Assembly (NCBI RefSeq): GCF_001653235.2
Contig: NC_035794.1
Coordinates: 3,968,001 to 4,032,000, forward strand
From: Pochonia chlamydosporia 170
Taxonomy: Eukaryota > Ascomycota > Sordariomycetes > Hypocreales > Clavicipitaceae
Length of the DNA: 64,000 nucleotides
Direction of reading: 5' to 3'
The notes under the pieces are model-generated. The model had not been told where the DNA came from, searched no databases, and saw only the letters and a program-made list of their open reading frames with translations. How positions within the stretch are numbered: position 1 is the first letter of the stretch; every line of letters starts with the position of its first letter. A program made the position numbers and the translations under genes. Positions 22,021 through 32,678 of the stretch are shown here, piece after piece.

Positions 22021-23274
22021 TTATTCCTTTCTAGTCGTACGCCTTTGAATAAGCCTCAAGCGACGAATGACAAACCTCCAGATCAGCGCGCTGCCCACCA
22101 AAGAACCCGAAACAAGGACCCCAAACGCCCAGGGACTGTGCTCAAAGTAACTGATGACATTCATGCCGTACCAGCCTGCCACGAGCGTTGCTGATGCTAA
22201 GCTCAGCATGGCAATTTCGACCTTGGCCTCCAACATCATGATTTGGTTTCGTCGAACGTCCAGAATCGACTTGATGGTTTCCTCTGTCCGCTGAATATTC
22301 TCCACCAAGCTGGCTGCTTCCTGCGCAATGGCATCATTCGCCTTGAAGTACGCCTCCAGCAAGTATTCCACTTCCTGGTGCTCGTGGACCAAGTGTCGCT
22401 TCCCTCGCAGCTTGTCAGTGAGATACATCTGCGCCATGTCCGCGTCATCATTGAGGACCTCTTGGATGGCATTGCGTACCAAGCGAGCCCGTTGTTCGAT
22501 GCGTGCGAGTTTCCGAGAGATGTCCAAGAGTCCACGAAGTGCCGAATAGACAAGCGCGCCTTCTTTATCCGACATTTGTTGATCCAGACTCTTTAACGCC
22601 TTGGAAACATCCTGCTTTACGAGTAGGTATTCCGCTTCTAGCGTGGCTGCCACAGATGCGAGGGCAATGTCCAGGGCGCGCAGCTCAAATGAATCGTTTA
22701 CTTTTTTATCTAAAGCATGCGCTTTGTGTAGCTTGGTCTCGAGATCGTGAGTAAACACGCGACAGGTGATGTTGTCTTCAATGCCGTTGACCTCAAAGAG
22801 CACCACCTTGTCCGCTTGCACCAAGAGCCGCAGGTCAAACATGTGAATGAGCAGTGTATTTTCTCTGATGAGAATATGCGGAAATCCATTTGACGGAAGG
22901 TCTATGATGCGCAAGTCCCGAGCACTCAGGCCATATTCGTGTGCGATGTTGACCTTGGTTAGATTCTTTTTGAGGGCGGCGGCGGCGAATGAATCGAACT
23001 GGGTAAACTGCATGTTCACATTTCCATTCATTGGGGTTCGAGAGACATTGATTGATAGATCAAATAATTCATTTTTGGCTGTGATTGGGCCATTGGCGCT
23101 CGGGTTGATGTTGACAGAGCTGTGTGCTCGTCGAAAGGAAGCGTCGGTATGTTGATGAAGTTGTTTGTCTCGGCGCGCGAAATGCGCGAGTGATTGTTGC
23201 CATGATCGCGGTCGCAATTGATGAACACACCCAAGTCGACGGGACTGGCTTGTTATTAGTCGACTAAGGTGCAT
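22021..23274 (-). CDS. MRS2: Mitochondrial Mg2+ channel of the CorA/MRS2 family
   Basis: Single exon, 417 aa from the ATG at 23274; an upstream TTG is ignored. The N terminus is basic and Ser/Arg-rich (MHLSRLITSQSRRLGCVHQL), a mitochondrial presequence. Family blocks follow: LSARDLRIID, ILIRENTLLIHMFDLRLLVQADKVVLFE, long coiled helices ending in EYLLEAYFKANDAIAQEAASLVENIQ, then two membrane helices. The signature GMN is present at the end of helix 1 (VAGWYGMNVISYF). It would carry Mg2+ across the inner mitochondrial membrane as a pentamer. The C-terminal tail is basic. It may be MRS2 or the LPE10/MFM1 paralogue; sequence inspection cannot separate them. Its N-terminal domain start (VNMQFTQFDSF) is somewhat divergent from the usual form. 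Confidence 0.88.
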   Translation of the reverse strand: MHLSRLITSQSRRLGCVHQLRPRSWQQSLAHFARRDKQLHQHTDASFRRAHSSVNINPSANGPITAKNELFDLSINVSRTPMNGNVNMQFTQFDSFAAAALKKNLTKVNIAHEYGLSARDLRIIDLPSNGFPHILIRENTLLIHMFDLRLLVQADKVVLFEVNGIEDNITCRVFTHDLETKLHKAHALDKKVNDSFELRALDIALASVAATLEAEYLLVKQDVSKALKSLDQQMSDKEGALVYSALRGLLDISRKLARIEQRARLVRNAIQEVLNDDADMAQMYLTDKLRGKRHLVHEHQEVEYLLEAYFKANDAIAQEAASLVENIQRTEETIKSILDVRRNQIMMLEAKVEIAMLSLASATLVAGWYGMNVISYFEHSPWAFGVLVSGSLVGSALIWRFVIRRLRLIQRRTTRKE

Positions 23275-24136
23275 TGATGCGTCTTGTCCTTGAGGAGAAG
23301 GGCTCAAAATAAATCCATCTGTGATGATGCGCAGGCATGGATGCCGAATCAGCCGTGGCCTTGGCGTCGGAGTTGGAGACGGAGATTGGTGTCAAGGTCG
23401 ATCAAGTTAAATCTAGTCCAGGCTGTCTCCACGCCACCGTTTACTACAATGTGTGCCTGGTAGCCTTGGAAAACCGCCTATTTTCCCACAATGCGTCTAT
23501 TATAATTGGTATATGCCAAATGGCGCAGCACTATGCGAGGTACTAAAAGGCGAAACTTGCTGCCATATTGCTAACAGAATAGAAGCATACTGCATAAATG
23601 TGATCTAAATAAAGATAATCAATCAGGTTTCAGAATACCTCCCGTGACTCAATGCATAAAGGTACGCTGGTAATTGCCAAGTAAATTGCCGAGTCTGGTA
23701 GCTAATTGCCAAGCGTGGAGACATGACCGAGTCGAAATCGCTTGACATCTTCTTGACAAGACGTGTAAGAGGCGGAACCATCCCATACATTGCCATGCCG
23801 ATATGGTATTGTCAATGGGAAAGGATAACGTGCCAACAAGGAAAATGGTAATGGCTGCTGCGACTCTCTGTGACAACGAGACTATGACAACGCGGAGTCG
23901 AAGATATCGAATACAAATTGTAAATAGCTTTATATAAAGAGCTCGTTTCCTCTCAAATAGCACCAGACCTCAATTCAAGCAACAAGTCCGCTGCTAAGTC
24001 GTCTCCAAAGCTATCCTGGAGACGAAATCTCTATCTGCATACACAACATCAACTTCTTCCAACTGAAACTAGTTTACATTTTGCTAAAGCCCACACAAAC
24101 ACTTTGTATTACCACTCCTTCATTTCTTCAACAAAA
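23275..24136. other. Intergenic, divergent promoter region
   Basis: Between MRS2 (minus) and the secreted repeat protein (plus). A TATATAAA box occurs at 23931. Short ORFs are not convincing. Confidence 0.4.
23931..23938 (+). promoter_or_regulatory. Putative TATA box
   Basis: TATATAAA about 200 bp upstream of the ATG at 24137. A pyrimidine- and CAAC-rich leader follows, typical of highly expressed fungal genes. Confidence 0.45.
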
Positions 24137-24676
24137 ATGAAGGCCCAGGCTGCCATCATATCTGTCTTTTTTGGCCTAGTCGCTGCTCGCCCTCAGGGAA
24201 TACAATTCCCCGATGCTAACGATAACGGCGGGTGTGTTCGAGGGAAGGTATTTGCTGGACCTGGAGGAAAGGGGACATACTGCATTGCAGAAAACGGTGA
24301 TATTCTCAACCTTGATGGGACCTTTGCTGGAACTGGGCAGGGGGCACAGCAATCAGATCGCCAAACCGAGCCAGCAGCGCCTCCTTCGTCGAGGAAGATT
24401 AGGTTCCGGGAACCCGCCCCTCCAGGTAGTTGCAAGGAAAACAACGAAATATGCCTGGGGACTCTCGTGTTCTGCATGTCCAAACCAAATGCCCAGTTAT
24501 GTCTGGATTCACGAGAACCGGCCCCTTTTCCGAGAAAGATCGGGTTCACAGAACCCGCCCCTCCAGGTAGTTGCAAGGCAAACAACGAATTATGCCTGGG
24601 GACTCTCAAGTTCTGCCAGACCCAAGCCAGACCTCAGATATGTCTGGATTCACGGGAGCCCGCTCCCTCCAGTTAA
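24137..24676 (+). CDS. Secreted cysteine-rich protein with two tandem modules
   Basis: Single exon, 179 aa from the ATG at 24137. Signal peptide MKAQAAIISVFFGLVAA, then a short Gly-rich domain with two cysteines (GGCVRGKVFAGPGGKGTYC). Two near-identical 47-residue modules follow, each with four cysteines in the pattern PPGSCK.NNE.CLGTL.FC and ending Q.CLDSREPAP. Each module is preceded by a dibasic RK (SSRKIRF, FPRKIGF). The modules start about 141 nt apart. Repeated modules with dibasic spacers suggest either a multidomain wall/host-interacting protein or a precursor cut into similar peptides. I recognise no family. Alternative: a GT inside the repeated CCAGGTAG could be a cryptic donor, but the unspliced frame is clean. 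Confidence 0.72.
   Translation: MKAQAAIISVFFGLVAARPQGIQFPDANDNGGCVRGKVFAGPGGKGTYCIAENGDILNLDGTFAGTGQGAQQSDRQTEPAAPPSSRKIRFREPAPPGSCKENNEICLGTLVFCMSKPNAQLCLDSREPAPFPRKIGFTEPAPPGSCKANNELCLGTLKFCQTQARPQICLDSREPAPSS
24398..24660 (+). repeat. Tandem 141-bp coding repeat
   Basis: Two direct copies in frame, offset 141 bp (for example AACCCGCCCCTCCAGGTAG at 24411 and 24552). They encode the paired four-cysteine modules of the secreted protein. Identity is highest at the start of each copy. Confidence 0.85.
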
Positions 24677-25558
24677 GCGGGCGGACCTGTCGCAGGTTAC
24701 AACTCAAGTCTCAAGACCCAAGAGTGACCAGCGCAAAGGGGTGTACAATTCCTAAGTGAACAAAATGGCTGAGTCGGTCAGCTCTCTGTTACTACGGATT
24801 TGTGGTTTGGATCGGTCTCAACACCTGTATTGTAAGCTTCATGTCGGGGGGGTTTTTGTTTCGATAGACCAACAGTGTTGGAAGACTCTCACGAGAAATT
24901 GTAACGATAGTAATCTAGATCAGATAGTGGTAAATTGAGAGACGTCATGCTTAAACCGTCCGGTTTTTAGTGAAGATCCGATTTGTGTCCCAATTCGGTT
25001 TCAGCTTGCATAACCCACAACCACCAAAGGTTGCCGCCAAACGCCAAGATGAAACTGTCTGGTTTACAATTCCTATCACATAGTTCAGACTTGGGTACCT
25101 GAATTCAGTGGTACATGACGAGGAATCGGACTTACATTTCATAAACCACATCCCGCGAGTCCCGTCTCTCTTTAGCCGACTTCCTCCCCACCCCCATTCA
25201 TGCTAAATTCTCCGTACCAAGCCACATGATGGGTTTGGGTGTCGCTAGCTTCCAGTCCAGTGATCCCTTGCCTTAGCCGCCACACACAAAAAACCGTATC
25301 CGCCAAGAATTTTACACGGTGCGGCTGGAGACGTGGTGTCGGAGTTGTGGTTGCTTGTCTTTCATGACCTAGCGGTTTCGGAGTACATACAGTACACTAA
25401 AGCCCTATGTAAATTTACCATCGACGACAGTTAACTCGATCGCATGACATGAACAAATGTAACTACAACATTTAGATATATTACTTGCATTCCGAAAGCC
25501 ACCCGAAAGTCCCCAATTTGAGCCTCAGAGAGCACTGGCCTTCGCTTACAAGTCAATC
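24677..25558. other. Intergenic, tandem genes
   Basis: No coding sequence that I can support; contains the promoter of the DLH/SnoaL-like gene. Confidence 0.4.
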
Positions 25559-26974
25559 ATGTTCAACGATATTTCTAAACCTCCCCCTCCGCTGCCATCA
25601 CCAAAGTTAGCAGAGTTGGACAGCGGCATTCATATTCTCAATCCATTGTCCAGACGTGGTGATGGGCCTGGTATTATCCTCCTTACCCTGGACTATGCGG
25701 ATCAATTGACAATTACGAATGGCGTCCCTTCACCAATCATGAAATGGGCGGAGGAAGGATACGTTGTCGTTGAGGTCCAACAGTCGGCTTTGGAACGAGA
25801 TTGTGGGAAGGCTATTGCCGTTGCCATCAAGGCGATTGCAGCTCACGACAAGTGCAATTCCTCCAAAGTCGGACTTGTCGGTAAGGATGTCTCTATGTTC
25901 TTCGTACCAGTGGTTTTCTTTTCCATTGAGCAATCTCTAACAAAGTGCGCAGCGTACAAGCCAGAGGTATGGAATCGCGTAGTGCCAGTACTACATCAAT
26001 TCGAGCAAATTGTCGGCGCAGTTGTTTACAGCCACAGCGGCTTCAAAGACGAACTGGCGACACCATCAATCCCAGTTCTGCAACACATCGCAGGCAAAGC
26101 GTCTGGACCCTCGAAAAGATCAGACGCTCTAACAGTGTACCACTATTCTTCGGTCGCACCAGAGTTTGCGGTGCCGTTCCAACCAGACTTTCATTACAAC
26201 TCAGAGTCTCTCTCGCACACACGGAATCTCAAGTTTCTGAAACCGCTGATGGACGGGCCGTATTTTGATCTGGAAACGATCTGGGACGAGCACACATACT
26301 ACGAGTTTGCGGATCGATCAGTGGAGCATACGATGAGCACCATGGTCGCTGAGCCATATGTCAATCATGTTCCGACAGTAAGTCAATGCGAATCACTGAA
26401 CGAGTTAAGAAGTTTACAGATTGTGTTACTGACACATCACTAGTTGACTGGTGGTATTGGCCGCGAACGTCTGACGACCTTTTACCGAGACAACTTCATC
26501 TTTAATAACTCCGCTGATACTGATTTGGAGCTGATCAGCCGTACGGTGGGCATTGACCGCGTTATTGACGAGTTCATATTCAAGACGACGCACGATCAGG
26601 AAGTCGACTGGCTGTGGGTAACCCTTCATTTCTGCCGAAAATCCATGATTCTAACTAGGTTGCGTAGGCTTCCCGGCGTTCCGCCCACTAATCGCAAGCT
26701 CGAGATTCCGTTCACCGCGGTCGTAAACATCCGTGGAGACAGGTTATACCATGAACATATCTCTTGGGACCAAGGTACAGCACTCAGACAGCTTGGTCTG
26801 CTGCCGGAGTATCTACCGTTTCCGTACGCTCTCCCCGATGGAAGGACGCCAGCACCAGGCAAGAAGTTTGAGTACAAGGTTCCCGTGCTTGGACTGGAAA
26901 CTGTCGAGAAGATGCGGGATAAGAACTCGGTAGAATCGAATGAGTTGTTTGGAGGCAAGATACGGGAATTTTAG
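25559..26974 (+). CDS. Dienelactone-hydrolase-like plus SnoaL-like protein
   Basis: Four exons, join(25559..25880,25953..26377,26444..26613,26668..26974), 407 aa. Intron 1 (72 nt, CTAAC branch) is stop-free; introns 2 (66 nt) and 3 (54 nt, GTGGGT donor, CTAAC branch) restore NHVPT-LTGGIG and VDWLLPGVPPT. The N-terminal half looks like an alpha/beta hydrolase (GIILLTLDYADQ, SSKVGLVAY, VVYSHSGF). The C-terminal part (IDEFIFKTTHDQEVDWL, AVVNIRGDRLYHEHISWDQ) fits the SnoaL/NTF2-like fold. Fungal homologues are usually called carboxymethylenebutenolidase. The usual nucleophile motif G.C.GG is not visible after SKVGLV, so activity of the first half is doubtful. The same-strand FAD monooxygenase follows 650 bp on. 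Confidence 0.82.
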
Positions 26975-27628
26975 AGCAGCATTGAATGATGAAAGTTGTT
27001 CCTTGTCCATTCATCATCGCCATACCGATCAAGTTGTACGGATGTTGTAATGTCACTTCCCGCCGCCGTCCCTCACTTTTTGTGATCAATCTACACCGAT
27101 ATCGCTTAATGAATTCACCCCCAAATAGCCATGCTTTATTCCAGTGGCTTCATTTGAAGCAATTGTCTGCCTGCCCAATTCCCCCACGTTTACCCCCAGA
27201 ATCGCCGCACGCCACCATTTACGCGAGGCAAACCAAGGGTCCAGAACTCCAAACTGGATACGCCATGTATTAAAACGGTGTGCTATCCAGCTCATCTACG
27301 TCCCCGAAATTCCCAGACACTATCGGCAGTAGTTTGCTTCCGAACTCAGACACACGAAATGCCACCATTGCCCCGGGGATGTACGCCTCCGAGTCTGGTT
27401 GGCCTAACACGCCATCGGCTACGGCCATTCCTTGGGGAAAAGGTGATGTCCCTCAATACAGCTACCATGTGCAATACCCGACAGAAGATGGCTGAACAGT
27501 GACATACACAAATGCTGGCTGTTCAAGCCAAGGCCAGGTATAAGAAGCTTTGGATCTCATGTCCACCCACAGCTTCATGTGGAGTATCGCGTCAATCATC
27601 AGCTACAGGTTGCAGTGTTTTGGACGTC
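26975..27628. other. Intergenic, tandem genes
   Basis: Between the DLH-like gene and the FAD monooxygenase. A 71-codon ORF at 27280-27495 is the only candidate, but no motif supports it. Confidence 0.4.
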
Positions 27629-29391
27629 ATGTTTGTAAAGCAAGATTATGATCTCGTTGTAATAGGAGCAGGTACGTCCAGCGGAGACACCATAGGCCTG
27701 AACTCATGCACTGACTCGCAACAGGTTGGTATGGCCTCGCCGCCGCAAGGACATACATTGAGCTGCATCCAAAAGAAAATGTTGTTGTTCTAGAAGCAGA
27801 TTCCAGTTGTGGAGGAACATGGTCGAAAGACAGACTCTACCCAGGCTTGAAGTCGAACAATCTGTATGGCTCGTATGAGTACCCAGATTTCCCCATGTTA
27901 GAAGAAGTGTACGGTGTCAAGGCCGGGCAGCATGTTCCTGCGGCTGTGCTACATCGCTACCTGACAGATTTTGCCAAGAAGTTTGGAGTATTTGAGAGGA
28001 CGAGGTTCAATACGCGAGTAGATGCACTCGAGGCGACAACTCAAAAGACATGGAGCATACACACATCACCATCCAAGTCTAACACCGACCCTGGCGCTAC
28101 CCCAGAAATACTCCATGCCAAAAAAGTCATCATTGCATCGGGGTTGACATCTCAGCCGAACATTCCTCAATACCCAGGACAAGACACATTCAAGTCTACT
28201 TTTTTCCATGCGAAGGAATTCTGCGACAGAAGTGATACAGTCAAATCTGCCAAGAAGGCTGTGGTTATCGGCGGAGGCAAATCTGCGCTCGACTGCGCAT
28301 ACGCCTTTGCCACGGACGGTGGGAATGCACACGTTGACCTCATCATTCGTCCAACAGGACAAGGTCCTGTGTGGCTTTGCCCACCGTACGTGACGCCGTT
28401 CAAGAGAGTCACGGAAGAGCTACTCAACACCCGACTGCTTTCGTGGTTCAGTCCATGTCCTTGGGGCGGGGAAGACGGCTTTTCTATTGCGCGAGGATTC
28501 TTGCATGGAACAGCCATCGGCCGGTTCCTTACACAGATCTTCTGGAAAGTTTTGAGTGCTGATGTAATCGGTCTAAACGGGTACAATAACCATCCAGAAG
28601 TATTTAAGCTAAAACCGTGGCAAAGTGTCCTGTGGACAGGAAGCGGCGTTGGCATCCACAACTACCCGACTAACTTCTTTGACCTCGTCAAGGAGGGCAA
28701 GATTAAAGTACACATCGCCGACATCTCCGAGGTAGGAGGCAGAAGTGTCCACCTCTCAGACGGCAACGTCTTGACGGATGTGGACGTAGTCGTCTGTGCT
28801 ACCGGCTGGAAGAAGGAATCCAGCATCAAGTTCATCAACTTTCAACCACAGTCATCCATCGCCAACCTCCCAGAAGAAAAGAAAGAAGCTCTTACAACTG
28901 CAGCTGATAACTCCATTCTGTCCTCGTTTCCCATTCTCAGAGACCAACCCACCCTACGAAGCACTCCTAAGAAGACTGAGCCATTCCGCAACTACCGTTT
29001 CATAGTGCCAGTAGACCACGTCTCCAACTGCAACATCGCATACGCGGGCATGGTTTCAACCGTCAGCACCACTATGTTTGCCAACGCTCAGGCATTGTGG
29101 ATATCGGCCTTCTTCGACGGCAAGCTACACCGTGAGCCGAAGGACCAGGCCGAGGTGACGCAGGAGGTGATGCTGCACACGCAATTTGGCAAGTGGCGAT
29201 ACCCCTGTGGCTACGGCGCTGAGCTGCCTGATTTTGCGTTCGATTCTGTTCCGTATGTGGACTTGCTGTTGAATGATTTGGGGTTGAAGACTCATCGGAA
29301 GAAGACGGAGTTGATGGAGATGACTGAGCCGTATAAACCGCGTGATTATAAGGGTCTGATTGATGAGTGGGTTGAAGCGCAGGAAGCTTGA
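27629..29391 (+). CDS. FAD-dependent monooxygenase (FMO-like)
   Basis: Two exons, join(27629..27671,27725..29391), 569 aa. The 53-nt intron (GTACGT to CAACAG) splits the first dinucleotide-binding motif; splicing gives VVIGAGWYGLAAARTY, exactly the expected GxGxxG loop, so the start and the tiny 43-nt first exon are well supported. Next come GGTWSKDRLYPGLKSNNLYG, the second (NADPH) motif VVIGGGKSALDCAYAFA and the late ATGWK motif (VVCATGWKKESS). This is the class B flavoprotein monooxygenase/FMO layout. It probably oxygenates a nitrogen, sulfur or carbonyl carbon of a small molecule in the cytosol or at the ER. It lies between a DLH-like gene and an SDR, so a shared pathway is plausible but unproven. 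Confidence 0.9.
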
Positions 29392-29743
29392 ATTGTTTTA
29401 TATATCCACAGATGAATTATGACTGGTTGCTGTTCTGTTTGCTATTAAGATTTAACTCTAACACTATATATGTATGCCGAGCTGTCGTATTTACAAGTGC
29501 ATGCTGATGATTGATTTGGCGTCTTCTTTGCACATACTGATAACAGTGAAGAAAAATAAAGATTCTCGCCTATTTTCCGGTTGAAAGCCATCTACTTCAA
29601 CAACTTAATCCCGCTCGTAGTTGAAACCTACCACGCTATGCCGCAATCTCTTCCGAGCCCTGAAATAGCACACCTTCCACCTCTGGTTTGCAATTCAGTC
29701 GCCAAACGGAACGTATTCACAAAACATCTTGGTTCAAGTACTA
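29392..29743. other. Intergenic, between convergent genes
   Basis: 352 bp between two stop codons, AT-rich, presumably holding both polyadenylation regions (AATAAA-like string near 29555). Confidence 0.4.
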
Positions 29744-30676
29744 CTATTCCTCGTAGCTAATCAACCCATCAATCGTGCCAGCATGCAATCCCCCAGTAAT
29801 CTGAATATCCGCCGCAGTTGTATGTCTCGCCGCGTCACTCAACAAATAGACAACGGCGCCCGTCAAATCATTTTGTGTACTGAGCCTCTGGTTAGGGGGA
29901 GCCAACCACATCTGCTCTCCCTCTCTCTTGCTGCTCTTGGACTCTCTCACCGTACGCGTCATCTCAGAATCTACAAACCCCGGGCTAATTGTGTTGACTC
30001 TGATGCCGTGAGGGGCCAACTCAACCGCCAACGCTTTGGAAAGCATCAAAATGGCACCCTTGGAAGCATTGTACGCAGCCATGCGATAGCCCGGTAAAGC
30101 AATGTGTGCGGACTGCGAGGCAATCAGAACCATGCTGCCTTTGGTGCCTTGCTTCTTAATCTGTCGGGCTGTAAGCTGGGCGACGAAGAAAGTGCCTCGC
30201 ACCTAAAACAACGTCAGAATCAGCAATGTACACACATGTCATGTAGCTGCCTCATATGAATGACTTTACTTGGAGTCGCTTGGTGATGCGTTACTCACAT
30301 TAATATCCTGAATTTTCGTAAATTCATCCCACGTCTGTTCAAGGAACGGCTTGTCAATGGCAATTCCTGCTGCTGGGACACATCCATCAATGGTTCCAAA
30401 CTCATTGAGCGCTTTGTCAAATGCCGTTTTAATACTCTCCTCCTTTGTAACGTCCATCTGTATGTAGATGGTCTTAACGCCGAATGTCTTACCCAATGTT
30501 GAGAACTCCTCCACCGGCTTTTCTTGGACGTCAAAAACCGCTACATTGCCGCCCATTTCGCAAATCGCGCGTGTACACGCGAAACCGATGCCCTGAGCGC
30601 CTCCAGTGACAATGTAGTTCTGGTTGCGCAGCTCAAACATGGGGCGGACATTCTGTAGTTGGTCTGCGGATGCCAT
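29744..30676 (-). CDS. Classical short-chain dehydrogenase/reductase
   Basis: Two exons, complement(join(29744..30202,30299..30676)), 278 aa. The 96-nt intron (GTGAGT to TTTTAG) joins IQDIN to VRGTFFVAQ in the conserved helix before the active site. Cofactor loop TGGAQGIGFA near residue 25, Asp after strand 2 (VFDVQEKP, suggesting NAD(H) preference), catalytic Ser in IASQS and YNASK for the Tyr-Lys pair, then RVNTISPGFV. The usual NAG motif appears as PAAG. The C terminus carries a typical LLSDAARHTTAADIQITGG block. Substrate unknown; similar enzymes act on sugars, polyols or polyketide ketones. It converges with the FAD monooxygenase. Confidence 0.9.
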
Positions 30677-32087
30677 TTTCGCCAGTTTGCTCTCTTTGCC
30701 AGTGGTGCTTGGACAGGTCCTGATTGCTATCGCCTATTGATATATTATGGAATTACGCAGAGTAGGAGTATCCCTAAGCTCAAGATAAGCAAGTATCTGC
30801 CGTGAAGAGTCCGTCAATGTGCGAGCTACCGGGCGCCGGATTACACCAAGACCTCAGTTTTGAGTGTCTCACTAACTCACGGCAGGCTTCTTGAAGGTAT
30901 GCTCTACCCGACTGTTCAGCCACCTGTCGGGTAGGGACCTGTTGTAGCTCGTGCTTGGTGCTTCGGAAGCCTGGTCGGAAGATAGTCTGGTATTTGGAAT
31001 GAAGCACCAGTTGACCTCTTGGCCGAGGTAACCTCATCCTGTTGGCAGCCACCGCCAGCCACCACCACCAGCTCTCCACTCACTATTTGTCTTGGCTATG
31101 GGGTTGTCTCATTCGATCACATCTGGCCGTGAGTCCGAGGCAGGTGTGCTGTGTTTAATTTGGGTTGATTTGCGGCTATTGGCTCAAGGAGAAGCGAGAA
31201 ACAGCCCATCCTGAGGTCCAAATGTAACTTCGGTGTTGGAGAGGAATTGAATCAGGCTGGTGGCACTCCAAGTTCGCTAACCTAATAGGGTTGAGTCCAC
31301 AATGCCGGCAGAGCAAAAAGAGTCTGGTTAAATATGCATCTGGGCCTGGGGCTACATCTCCGAACCAATTTCTGGGACCCAAAAGCCATTGAAGGGTCCA
31401 GAGATCAGCCCCTGTGGCGCGAACATCCCAAGAAAGCAGGGTGACTGTCATTGTACTGCTGGATGGTGGCGTGGCGAACCCTTCAAGTCCCTGGAACAGC
31501 ACATATCTTGGAGTTGCTACATTTTATGAGCACTTTCGCTTGCAGACGTGGCAGCCACCGAGCGGCGATCGCAATAAGGATGCTCAATTTAAGCTTCCCT
31601 TCGAACGCAACAAAGATTCTCCTCTTTCTGCCAAAAAAATGCTATCGGAGTGCAAGTGTGAGATTCCTAGCTTGCATTAACATCCCGCGTACATGCTTTG
31701 TTGATTGAGAGAGTGTGGGAATACGGCCTGTGGCAAACATCAGATTTACTCTTCCAATAAGATTCCCGGATGTTTTAATTCCTTAAAAAGCGTTGATGAT
31801 ATACTGAGCTAAGCGAAGTGGCCCTGTACGCCGTTACGGGAGATCACTATGCAACGTCATGTCGCACTGAGAATAAACTATGGCACATCTGGGTTGAGGG
31901 TTGTAGCTCTGTTAAAATTGTCTCACGGTGAGTGACCTGAAACACTGATACAAAGGAAATAGCATAAGCTACCGTGACATTGGGTATGACCCCAAATAAA
32001 ATAATATTTTCCCTGTGATCATTGCTGTCTAATATCAAACGACGTTACATGGCGTCTACATAAATCATAACTCTCCCGTAATGGAAT
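30677..32087. other. Intergenic, 1.4 kb
   Basis: Promoter of the SDR gene and 3' flank of the CFEM gene. Short ORFs at 31176-31708 have no supportable features. Confidence 0.4.
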
Positions 32088-32678
32088 CTAAGCAATGGTC
32101 ATGAAGCCCACAACTACAAGTCCAATAGCAATGGCAGCACTTCTAGGGCCCATTCTCTGTCCGCTTGACTCATTACCGCCACCGCCTCCAGTGCGAATTG
32201 GAGGATCGTTTTTCCCACCCTGTGCTCGAGTCGGCTCGCTTCCCCCTGCGCCGGTGGCTTTCGCTCCGCCGTTTCCAATATATCCGTTCGCTGTACAGTA
32301 GTTATTATAAAGACTTCCTGCGCTTGAAAGATCGTAGGCGTTCGAGCTGCAATATCGGTCTACGCAACGAGACAAACTCTGGTATGCAGATGGCTGAAGG
32401 TCAACACGGCAAAAGCAGTCGTTCATGGCAACGGTAATGGTCTGAAAATCTGTCGTTTTGAGCTGACATTTGAGAGCGCTGCCTAGCTCATCTTTGGTTC
32501 TAGTGTTGAAGGATGTCCTCCAGAAGCATGACTTGGCGCATGGTCGAAGGGCATTGTAATCGGACATCGAAGATATTGATTGAGTCCCCTCAGCTTGCGC
32601 GGCTACCATGGCGACAAAGAGGACGCACGCCAAGTAAAGAAGTGGCAGGCGATGCCATCGTTGCTTAACAGTTGCCAT
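32088..32678 (-). CDS. CFEM-like GPI-anchored cell-surface protein
   Basis: Single exon, 196 aa. N-terminal signal peptide (LPLLYLACVLFVAMVAAQA, after a short basic stretch). Eight cysteines follow in the CFEM-like order, including PCAKSCFW, LKC, DCFCR, RCVDRYC and NNYC. A Gly/Ser/Thr-rich spacer then leads to a GPI-attachment tail: small residues (ESSGQRMG) before a hydrophobic end (AAIAIGLVVVGFMTIA). CFEM proteins act at the fungal wall or membrane in haem/iron acquisition, adhesion or host interaction. The key haem-binding Asp cannot be assigned with certainty here. It diverges from the RiPP precursor gene across a 2.3-kb spacer. Confidence 0.82.
   Translation of the reverse strand: MATVKQRWHRLPLLYLACVLFVAMVAAQAEGTQSISSMSDYNALRPCAKSCFWRTSFNTRTKDELGSALKCQLKTTDFQTITVAMNDCFCRVDLQPSAYQSLSRCVDRYCSSNAYDLSSAGSLYNNYCTANGYIGNGGAKATGAGGSEPTRAQGGKNDPPIRTGGGGGNESSGQRMGPRSAAIAIGLVVVGFMTIA

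Noticed and set aside
26618..26658. GTAACC donor and first TAG acceptor for the third DLH-like intron
   Set aside because: This joins out of frame or hits a stop; GTGGGT at 26614 with the later TAG gives the expected WLLPGVPPT block.
27280..27495. 71-codon ORF upstream of the FAD monooxygenase
   Set aside because: No signal peptide, domain or splice context; it could be leader sequence or a relic.
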